A stretch of 64,000 nucleotides of DNA from Rhizobiales bacterium 2SD (lineage in GTDB: Bacteria > Pseudomonadota > Alphaproteobacteria > Rhizobiales > Beijerinckiaceae): positions 1-64,000 of the forward strand of contig SCMY01000017.1 in assembly GCA_005502805.1 (NCBI GenBank). The letters run 5' to 3'. Shown piece by piece: positions 58,278 through 64,000 of the stretch. Both the position numbers and the translations under genes were made by a program. The notes under the pieces are model-generated. The model did not search any database and was not told the DNA's origin. It was given only the letters and a program-made list of their open reading frames with translations. Numbering within the stretch: the first letter of the stretch is position 1; each line of letters begins with the position of its first letter.

Positions 58278-59161
58278 CAGGCCACGGCGGCGAAGAGCCC
58301 GGGCTCCAGCACGCCGTCCCAGTCGAGTGCGGCTGGGCCGGTCATCAGGACATGGCCATCGCTCTCGCGCCATTCGATCACGAGATCGCCGCCGGGCAGG
58401 CTGACGGTTGCCTTCCGGCCCGACAGCTCACGGCGCACCGCCGCGACCAGCGCCGCGCAGGCGCCCGAGCCGCAGGCGCGGGTGATGCCGGCGCCGCGTT
58501 CCCAGACCCGCAGCACGATATGGTCCGGCGCCTTGACGGCGGCGAGGCCGATATTGGCCCGGTCCGGGAAGATCGGGTGGTTCTCCAGCAGCGGGCCGAT
58601 CTGCTCGAGATTGAAGCGATAGGGATCGTCGACGAAGAAGACGGCGTGCGGATTGCCCATGCTGACGGCGCAGGGCGTGTGCAGGATCGGCTCGTCGATC
58701 GGCCCGATCTGCAATTCGAAGCGGCTGGTGTCCTCGAAGGGCTCGGCCAGCGGGATCTCGTCCCAGGCGAGGCGGGGTGCGCCCATGTCGACGGTGAAGA
58801 CGGCGTCGGACAGGCGCGCCACCGGCAGCAGCCCGGCCCTGGTCTGCAGCAGGAGTCCGTCGCGGCCGCCCTGGCCCATCTGCGGATCAGCAGTCATCGC
58901 CCAGGCGACGCAGCGCGTGCCGTTGCCGCAGGCGCCGGCCTCGGAACCGTCTGTGTTGTAGATGCGGACATAGGCGTCGGTGCCGGAGACCTTCGCATCG
59001 TGCAGGACCATGAGCTGGTCGAAGCGGGTGCGCTCCTGGCTCGCGATCGCGCGTGCCTCGGCTTCGGTGACGATATGCTTCGTCCCGCGCAGGTCGAGCA
59101 CGGTGATCTCGTTGCCCAGTCCGTTCATCTTGAGGAACCGGCGATTGGCGAGGGCGTTCAT
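58277..59161 (-). CDS. dapF: Diaminopimelate epimerase
   Basis: A 294-residue PLP-independent racemase converting LL- to meso-diaminopimelate for lysine and peptidoglycan. The two catalytic cysteines are C78 (EAGACGNGTRCVAW) and C230 (GITRACGSGACAAL). KMNGLGNEITVLD is the N-terminal family signature. Length is typical. It is upstream of and coupled to mtaB, a pairing seen throughout Hyphomicrobiales. No strong Shine-Dalgarno precedes the ATG at 59161. Confidence 0.96.
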   Translation of the reverse strand: MNALANRRFLKMNGLGNEITVLDLRGTKHIVTEAEARAIASQERTRFDQLMVLHDAKVSGTDAYVRIYNTDGSEAGACGNGTRCVAWAMTADPQMGQGGRDGLLLQTRAGLLPVARLSDAVFTVDMGAPRLAWDEIPLAEPFEDTSRFELQIGPIDEPILHTPCAVSMGNPHAVFFVDDPYRFNLEQIGPLLENHPIFPDRANIGLAAVKAPDHIVLRVWERGAGITRACGSGACAALVAAVRRELSGRKATVSLPGGDLVIEWRESDGHVLMTGPAALDWDGVLEPGLFAAVA

Positions 59162-59302
59162 ATGGTCACACGTCGTTGATGATGCGGGTATATGAGCCTG
59201 GTGCCGAAAAAATGCCACCCTTCGCGATCTTCCTGCCGTACCGGGATCGTCGTAGCTTGCGGCACGGCGCGAATCGGTCGTGTCAGCTCGGGATGTTCGG
59301 GT

Positions 59303-60181
59303 ATGCGGCAGTCGAGATTCAGCGCGCTCCTTCTTGCGCTCGCCTTTACCTGTCCGGCCGCCGCGCAGACGCGCGTGGCGCCGCCGGCCGCTGTCGAGAG
59401 CACACCGCTCGCCGCGCCGCCGGGAACGGCGACACCCGCGCAGAACACGCAACCCGCCCAACAGGCTCCGACCCAGAGCCAGGCCAATCCGCCGGCCCCG
59501 GCCGAGCCGCAGCCTGTGCAGCCGCCCCCGGCACCGCAAGGTCAGGTCGTGCCGCAGCCGGTCCAGCCCGCTCCGACACCTCAGACGCCGGTCGAGCCCC
59601 AGCCTGTCCAGCCGCCGCCGACGCTGCCCGCTCCGCAGCCGGCGCCGCCCGTCCAGCAACAGCAGACCGGCGCGCCCAATCCGAACGCGACGCTCGCCGG
59701 CAAGCCGGGCGACCCGTCGGATGTCGACGAAATCCCGCTGGTGGCGAAGCCCGTGCTGATGACGGCAGGGCAGTCGAGCTGGGATCAGGGCTTCCAGAAG
59801 CTGTCGGAGGCGATCACATTGTTGCGGGCCGAGGCCGACAAGGCCGGGCTCAAGGTCGCCGGCCGGCCGCTGAGCCTGTTTCTCGAGACCGACGACAACG
59901 GCTTCAAATTCGAGGCGATGCTGCCGGTCGACAAGCCGGCGGATGCGGCAAAGCCGCTGGCGACCGGCGTGCGCAACGGGCAGTCGCCGGCGGGGCGCTC
60001 GCTGCGCTTCGTCCACACCGCGCCCTATGACGACATCGATTCGACCTATGAGACGATCACGGCCTATCTCGAGGCCAAGAACATCGTCGTGAAGGACGCC
60101 TTCCTCGAGGAATATGTCAGCGATCTCAAGGATCCCGCCGATCCGAACCTCGAGATCAACGTCTACGTTCAGCCGAAATAG
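59303..60181 (+). CDS. Exported protein with Pro/Gln-rich linker and GyrI-like domain
   Basis: A 292-residue protein: signal peptide (MRQSRFSALLLALAFTCPAA, cleavage near AAAQ), then about 110 residues of Pro/Gln/Ala-rich low complexity (QPVQPPPAPQGQVV, QPVQPAPTPQTP repeats), then a C-terminal domain of about 150 residues with RPLSLFLETDDNGFKFEAML, GRSLRFVHTAPYDDIDSTYE and NLEINVYVQPK, which fits the GyrI-like/AraC effector-binding fold. GyrI-like domains usually sense small molecules in the cytoplasm; an exported one with a wall-spanning-like linker is unusual. Divergent from dapF. A four-way-junction repeat follows. Confidence 0.8.
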   Translation: MRQSRFSALLLALAFTCPAAAQTRVAPPAAVESTPLAAPPGTATPAQNTQPAQQAPTQSQANPPAPAEPQPVQPPPAPQGQVVPQPVQPAPTPQTPVEPQPVQPPPTLPAPQPAPPVQQQQTGAPNPNATLAGKPGDPSDVDEIPLVAKPVLMTAGQSSWDQGFQKLSEAITLLRAEADKAGLKVAGRPLSLFLETDDNGFKFEAMLPVDKPADAAKPLATGVRNGQSPAGRSLRFVHTAPYDDIDSTYETITAYLEAKNIVVKDAFLEEYVSDLKDPADPNLEINVYVQPK

Positions 60182-60195
60182 GCCGGCACTTTCCC

Positions 60196-60293
60196 CGTTA
60201 TGGTCGGGCTTGTCCCGACCATCCACGTCTTCGCTTCACTGATGGCGTGCGGTGTTCGAGACGTGGGTGCTCGCCACAAGGGCGAGCATGACG
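60196..60293. repeat. Four-way-junction intergenic repeat, copy C (inverted)
   Basis: A 98-bp copy in the opposite orientation. Outer CGTTAT/ATGACG (60196-60201 with 60288-60293, one G-T pair), GGTCGGG/CCCGACC (60202-60208 with 60214-60220), ATCCACGTCT/AGACGTGGGT (60221-60230 with 60259-60268, one G-T pair), GCTCGCC/GGCGAGC (60269-60275 with 60281-60287). Helices abut without unpaired bases, as in copy B. Confidence 0.92.
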
Positions 60294-60304
60294 GCGTGGT
60301 TACC

Positions 60305-61363
60305 TCACGCCTCCCAGACCAGCCCCGGCCGCATCGGGCGGAAGCGCTCCTCGGGAAGCCCCGCCTTTTCAAGCGCGACCTTCAGCGCCTCGGGTGGCCG
60401 GCTGACACCTTCGTCGGTGAGCTGGAACGTGCCCCAATGGTGGCCGAGCGCCTGCTCCGCCCCCAGCGAGCGCATTACCTTGACCGCCTCTTCCGGATTC
60501 ATGTGGTTGTCGCTCATGAACCAGCGCGGCTCATAGGCGCCGATTGGGAGCGCCGCCAGCCGGAACGGGCCATGTTCCCGGCCGAGCCGCTCATAGAGCG
60601 AGCCGTCATGGTAGCCGGTGTCGCCGATATGGAAGAGCTTGCCGGCCGGCGTCTCGATCACGAAGGAGCACCACAGCGCCATGCGCCGGTCGAAGGCGCC
60701 GCGCGCGGACCAGTGATAGCTCGGCACCAGCGTGACGGCGACCTTGTCCGACAGCTCCAGCCGCGCATCCCAGTCATGCGCTTCGGCCCTGATCGAGCCG
60801 TCGCGCGCCTTGACGATCCCGTCGTTGCCGAGCGGCATGATCATGCGCGGATTGTCGCGCGCATGCACCGCCGCCAGCGTCTCGACGTCGAGATGGTCGT
60901 AATGGTTATGCGTGACCAGCACGACGTCGATCTTCGGCAGATCAGGGAAGGCCACGCCCGGCGCGTTCACCCGCTTCGGCCCGAAGAACGAGAACGGGCT
61001 CGCGCGCTCGGAAAAGACCGGGTCGATCAGGAGATTGAGGCCGGCGACCTGGTAGAGGAAGGAGGCATGGCCGAGATGGACGACGCGCAAACCCTCGACC
61101 TGCGCGGGTGGCTTGTCTTGCGGCGGCGCCTCGTACCGGGCCGGGAAGGCCTCGCGCTCGCGCTTCGAGAACTGCCAGCGCAGCACGTCGGCGAGCCCCT
61201 TCGTGACCGGACGGCCATCGCTGAAGACGAGCCCGTCGAAATGGTCGCTGACCGGGCCCTGATAGTAGGGATTGCGCGAACGTGCGTAAGAAGCCCAGGC
61301 AAGGCCGGTGGAGCCGAGCAAGGCGGGGATGCCGAGGAGGCGCAGGAGCTTGCGGCGGGTCAT
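60305..61363 (-). CDS. MBL-fold hydrolase (NAPE-PLD/UlaG-like)
   Basis: A 352-residue protein. An N-terminal basic-plus-hydrophobic segment (MTRRKLLRLLGIPALLGSTG, Arg-Arg at 3-4) suggests a membrane anchor or Tat-like signal. The metal site is VTHNHYDHLDVETL; VVHLGHASFLYQV and HIGDTGYHDGSLY supply further ligands, and NHMNPEEAVKVMRSL is near the end. This is the UlaG/NAPE-phospholipase D-like branch of metallo-beta-lactamase proteins. Its natural substrate is unknown; membrane lipids are possible. A junction repeat separates it from the convergent GyrI-like gene. Confidence 0.88.
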   Translation of the reverse strand: MTRRKLLRLLGIPALLGSTGLAWASYARSRNPYYQGPVSDHFDGLVFSDGRPVTKGLADVLRWQFSKREREAFPARYEAPPQDKPPAQVEGLRVVHLGHASFLYQVAGLNLLIDPVFSERASPFSFFGPKRVNAPGVAFPDLPKIDVVLVTHNHYDHLDVETLAAVHARDNPRMIMPLGNDGIVKARDGSIRAEAHDWDARLELSDKVAVTLVPSYHWSARGAFDRRMALWCSFVIETPAGKLFHIGDTGYHDGSLYERLGREHGPFRLAALPIGAYEPRWFMSDNHMNPEEAVKVMRSLGAEQALGHHWGTFQLTDEGVSRPPEALKVALEKAGLPEERFRPMRPGLVWEA

Positions 61364-61416
61364 GGCATCGAGAAATTGTGCGCCGATCGCGCAGCGTCAA
61401 GCCCGGGTGGTCTGTT

Positions 61417-62016
61417 TCAAGACAACTTGATCGCTGTCACGTACAGCCAGCGCGTCGGTTCCTGGTCGTAGCCGCCGCCCAGGTCCTCTTCGATACCGAT
61501 GCGGTCCCAGTCACCGCTGCCATATGTCGTGCGGAGCCATTCAGCGTCCGGATAGTTGAAGTAGCGGTCGAAGCGGTCGCGCCCTTCCGCCTCACCGGCC
61601 TTGAAGCTGGCGTAGAAGACACCGCCCGGCCGCAGCGCCCGGTGCACCCTCGCGATGACGCCAGGCAAGGCAGGACGCGGGACATGCAGCAGGCAGGCAT
61701 TGGCCCAGACGCCATCGAACGCCGCGTCGGCGGCAAGGTCGTCGAACAGCAAGACGGAAACCGGCCGGCCGAGCCGCCTTTGCGCTTGCGCCGCAAGTTC
61801 TGGTGAGCCGTCCGTCGCCGTGACGTCCAGGCCGAGCGCGAGCAGGGCTTCGCTGTCCTGCCCGCCGCCGCAGCCGAGTTCGAGGACCTGTCCGCCAGCC
61901 GGCAGCGCTTCAGCAAAGCGCCGCAACCGTGCCTCGCCGAGTTCGCGAGAGCGCCCGGCATAGGTCTCCGCCTCGGTGGCGTAGAAATCCAGCGTGGCGC
62001 GGTCGTCGCCGGACAT
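61417..62016 (-). CDS. SAM-dependent methyltransferase
   Basis: A 199-residue class I methyltransferase. SAM-binding motif I is VLELGCGGGQDSEALLALGL (near residues 45-64), the acidic end of strand 2 is VTATDGSPELAAQ, motif IV is FDGVWANACLLHVPRPALPG. It is similar to small UbiE/TehB-like enzymes; the acceptor is unknown. GGAGA lies 7 bases before the ATG at 62016. It is divergent from an exported hydrolase gene. Confidence 0.87.
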   Translation of the reverse strand: MSGDDRATLDFYATEAETYAGRSRELGEARLRRFAEALPAGGQVLELGCGGGQDSEALLALGLDVTATDGSPELAAQAQRRLGRPVSVLLFDDLAADAAFDGVWANACLLHVPRPALPGVIARVHRALRPGGVFYASFKAGEAEGRDRFDRYFNYPDAEWLRTTYGSGDWDRIGIEEDLGGGYDQEPTRWLYVTAIKLS

Positions 62017-62137
62017 GGCGGTCTCCTTCGACGGGGGCTTCAGTCGTTCCTGCAGGTCGCTGACGCATGCCGTCAGCGTCAAGCCTTGATTGCCCTTGGC
62101 AGCAAGGCATAGTCCCGCCTCGTTTCGCGAGGCTGCT

Positions 62138-62995
62138 ATGACAAGGCTTGTCCTGCTTTCGGCACTTCTTTTCGGCCTCACCGGCGCGACGGCCCAGGCC
62201 TGCGGCTCGCAGGCCGAGCCCTGCAAGGTCGCACTCGGCGACTATCATGCCACTGTTCCCTTCGCGGCTCCTGCGCCTGGGGAGAAGCGGCCCGCCATCT
62301 TGTTCTTCCATGGCGCAGGCGGAGGTGGCGATGCCGTCCTGGCAGCGGATTCCATCCTGAGGCCCTTCGTCGAGGCCGGCTATGTCGTGCTCGGTCCGAA
62401 TGGGCTGGTCATGCCGAACAGCCGCTATGGCCGTGGCTGGTCCTTCCTGCCGGACGCGCCGCAGCAGCGCGACGAGCTTACCTTCGCACGGCAAGTGCTC
62501 GACGACGCTGCCGCCCGCTTCAATGTCGACCGCAAGCGCGTTCTCGTTGGCGGATTCTCGATCGGCGCTTCGCTGACCTGGTATCTCGCCTGTCGGCAAC
62601 CGGACCTTGGCGCGGCCTATGTGCCGCTCGCCGGGAATTTCTGGCGGCCCCATCCGCAAAATTGCGTTGGCCCGGTCGACATCCTGCAGACCCATGGCTG
62701 GCGCGACGAGGTCTTCCCGCTCGAAGGCCGCCAGCTCGGGCCGAACCATGCCCAGGGCGACGTCTTCGAGGGGCTCCAGCTCTGGCGTGCCACCAATGGC
62801 TGCAAGGCCACGCGCCCCGATGCGATCGAGGTGCGTGGGCCGGTCTGGCAGCGCTCATGGACGAATTGTGAGAGCGGCCGACAGGTCTCGTTGGTGCTGC
62901 ATGCCGGTGGTCATGAGGATCCACCGAAGGAATGGGCCGAACTGGCGCGCCGCTGGTTCGAGGCGCGCCTGAAAGCCCGGCCGGCAGGAAACTGA
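62138..62995 (+). CDS. Exported alpha/beta-hydrolase, polyhydroxybutyrate depolymerase-like
   Basis: A 285-residue secreted protein with a signal peptide (MTRLVLLSALLFGLTGATAQ, cleavage after AQA or near CG). The alpha/beta-hydrolase core has ILFFHGAGGGGDAVL (oxyanion region), nucleophile elbow VGGFSIGASLTWYLA (Ser in GFSIG), DILQTHGWRDEVFPL with Asp, and VLHAGGHEDPPKEW with His. This is the LpqC/poly-3-hydroxybutyrate depolymerase-like family; actual substrate may be another ester. Convergent with a LysE exporter, stops 7 bases apart. Confidence 0.83.
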   Translation: MTRLVLLSALLFGLTGATAQACGSQAEPCKVALGDYHATVPFAAPAPGEKRPAILFFHGAGGGGDAVLAADSILRPFVEAGYVVLGPNGLVMPNSRYGRGWSFLPDAPQQRDELTFARQVLDDAAARFNVDRKRVLVGGFSIGASLTWYLACRQPDLGAAYVPLAGNFWRPHPQNCVGPVDILQTHGWRDEVFPLEGRQLGPNHAQGDVFEGLQLWRATNGCKATRPDAIEVRGPVWQRSWTNCESGRQVSLVLHAGGHEDPPKEWAELARRWFEARLKARPAGN

Positions 62996-63002
62996 GTGCG
63001 GC

Positions 63003-63629
63003 TCAGTTGCTGCCCGAGCGCACCGCGACGGTGGCGATGCCGGCTCCGATCAGCAGCGTGCCGCCGGCCTTGTTGAACAGGCCGATCGCACGGGGATTGC
63101 CGACGAGGGTACGGGCGCGCGAGGCGATCAGCGCGTAACCGAAGGCGTTGGCGAAGGCGAGGGTGATGAAGGTCGTCTCGAAGATCAGCATCTGCGTCCA
63201 GAAATCGGCCTTCGGATCGAGGAACTGCGGCAGGAAGGCGACGAAGAAGGTGATGCTCTTCGGGTTCAGCGCCGTCACCAGCCAGGCATGGCCGAGCATC
63301 TTCAGTGCCGAGCTCGCATCCCGGCGCGGCTCGGCATCGAGACTGCCGCCAGCGCGGAAGAGCTTGACGCCGAGATAGATCAGATAGGCGGCGCCGGCCC
63401 ATTTCAGCGCGGTGAAGATCGTGGCCGAGGTCGCCAGCAGCGCGCCGACGCCGAGCATGGACAGGGTCATCGCGGTGAAGTCGCCGAGCGCAACGCCGAC
63501 CGCCATCGGCAGGGCGGTGCGCCAGCCCTGGCCGAGCGCATAGGAAATCACCAGCAGGATGGTCGGGCCGGGGATGACGAGGAGGACGGCGGTGGCGGCG
63601 GCGAAGGCAGCCCAGGCTTCGAAGGTCAT
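63003..63629 (-). CDS. LysE/RhtB-family exporter
   Basis: A 208-residue membrane protein with six hydrophobic segments, the motif LLVIPGPTILLVISYALGQG at about residues 16-35, and NPKSITFFVAFLPQFLDP. Third member of this family in the window. Amino-acid or quaternary-amine export is expected; substrate unknown. It lies downstream, on the same strand, of the partial gene at the window end, separated by 101 bases. Confidence 0.9.
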   Translation of the reverse strand: MTFEAWAAFAAATAVLLVIPGPTILLVISYALGQGWRTALPMAVGVALGDFTAMTLSMLGVGALLATSATIFTALKWAGAAYLIYLGVKLFRAGGSLDAEPRRDASSALKMLGHAWLVTALNPKSITFFVAFLPQFLDPKADFWTQMLIFETTFITLAFANAFGYALIASRARTLVGNPRAIGLFNKAGGTLLIGAGIATVAVRSGSN

Positions 63630-63730
63630 GATGTGAAGGCTCCGCTAAAAACCAGAGCCATCACCAGAGCAGGGCGCTTGTAAAGCGGAAAATTTGGCGG
63701 CGCTCGGCGCGCCGCCCTTGTCGGATCACA

Positions 63731-64000
63731 TCAGCGGCCAGCGCCGTTGATGATGCGGCAGAACGCAGTGCGAATATAGGCTTCGTCCGAGACCTGGCCG
63801 GACTGGAGCTGATAGAAGATCTCGACGATGCTCCCGTTGCCGGCCTTGCGCGCGGTTCCCTGAAGGCGCTGCAGCCGGCCCGAACCGGCGCCGTCCTTGA
63901 AGCCCGTCACGGTCCCTTCCTCCTGGTCGACCGTGACGTTCGAAAAGCCTTCCGCGGCCATGCCGCGCTTCAGCCCGTTGAGCGCCTTGGCCGGGGCGGC
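63731..64000 (-). CDS. C-terminal part of a gene truncated by the window edge, unknown
   Basis: The frame is open from the last base of the window to TGA at 63731, giving 89 residues: AAPAKALNGLKRGMAAEGFS, NVTVDQEEGTVTGFKDGAGS, an IVEIFYQLQSGQVSDEAYIR stretch and a Cys near the end (AFCRIING). It looks like the C-terminus of a small exported or cytoplasmic alpha-beta protein. An internal ATG at 63961 should not be taken as the start, since the frame continues upstream. Confidence 0.6.
   Translation of the reverse strand, partial: AAPAKALNGLKRGMAAEGFSNVTVDQEEGTVTGFKDGAGSGRLQRLQGTARKAGNGSIVEIFYQLQSGQVSDEAYIRTAFCRIINGAGR

Noticed and set aside
56982..58622. 546-codon open frame antisense to mtaB
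   Set aside because: mtaB and dapF are complete and coupled; the antisense frame crosses both gene borders without any family signal.
1..64000. tRNA, rRNA, CRISPR array, insertion sequence or prophage
   Set aside because: No tRNA-like cloverleaf with CCA end, no rRNA signature, no regularly spaced direct repeats and no transposase or phage structural gene were seen. The four-way-junction repeats resemble a cloverleaf only in plan: the arm lengths are wrong and tRNA conserved bases (T-psi-C, anticodon loop) are missing.

Overview
This is a GC-rich (about two-thirds G+C by eye) chromosomal window with ordinary housekeeping and accessory genes. I read it as an alphaproteobacterium of the order Hyphomicrobiales, most likely Bosea or a close relative. 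This rests on gene content (ethylmalonyl-CoA-pathway-type methylsuccinyl-CoA dehydrogenase, TRAP transporter, leuC/leuD, kynA, mtaB/dapF, three LysE/RhtB exporters), on codon bias, and on short palindromic intergenic repeats typical of that order. I see no rRNA, tRNA, CRISPR array, transposase or prophage.

Layout. 1-3.7 kb: HAD hydrolase, then a cold-shock/translation group (CspA-like protein, RhlE-type DEAD-box helicase, an IF-1 paralogue). 3.9-12.1 kb: envelope and stress genes (a five-repeat secreted protein, a Tyr-rich secreted protein, orphan PstS, CsbD-like protein, a LysR regulator divergent from a Tat-exported metallo-beta-lactamase-fold enzyme, MipA/OmpV, a SleB-type cell-wall hydrolase). 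12.3-22.5 kb: methylsuccinyl-CoA dehydrogenase, a dctQMP TRAP operon, and a divergent single-chain 5-oxoprolinase separated from it by a striking palindromic operator. 22.5-31.8 kb: exporter, acetyltransferase, chemoreceptor, RecD-like helicase, a class A penicillin-binding protein with four N-terminal membrane segments, an AT-rich orphan gene, and a PatB/MalY aminotransferase. 32.6-37.8 kb: ECF sigma/anti-sigma pair divergent from a DUF4394 protein, and a DUF1800-DUF1501 pair. 37.9-41.3 kb: leuC...leuD with three small genes between them. 42.4-44.5 kb: kynA divergent from a kynureninase-like enzyme around a palindrome. 45-48 kb: a translationally coupled marR-emrB-emrA operon. 48.3-56.3 kb: rplS, a TSUP permease, an SDR, an NmrA-like/HxlR redox pair, a degenerate EF-G paralogue, and fadD. 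57-64 kb: mtaB-dapF, an exported GyrI-like protein, a metallo-hydrolase, a methyltransferase, an exported alpha/beta-hydrolase, a LysE exporter, and a partial gene.

The most unusual structure is intergenic. Three dispersed repeats of 93-98 bp (3762-3858, 42231-42323, 60196-60293, the last inverted) each fold on paper into a closed four-way junction: a 6-bp outer stem enclosing three consecutive hairpins with no unpaired base between them. Differences between copies often keep the pairing through G-T pairs. The middle copy is nested inside a member of a second family (another member at 37809-37894) that has the same hairpin-small stem-hairpin plan. The other notable items are the AT-rich orphan gene at 28958-30304, the EF-G paralogue whose G3 motif lacks the catalytic His, and several unusually clean palindromic operators between divergent genes.

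Start codons were chosen from Shine-Dalgarno spacing, signal peptides and family length, and may be off by a few codons. Family names come from motif recognition, not database searches.
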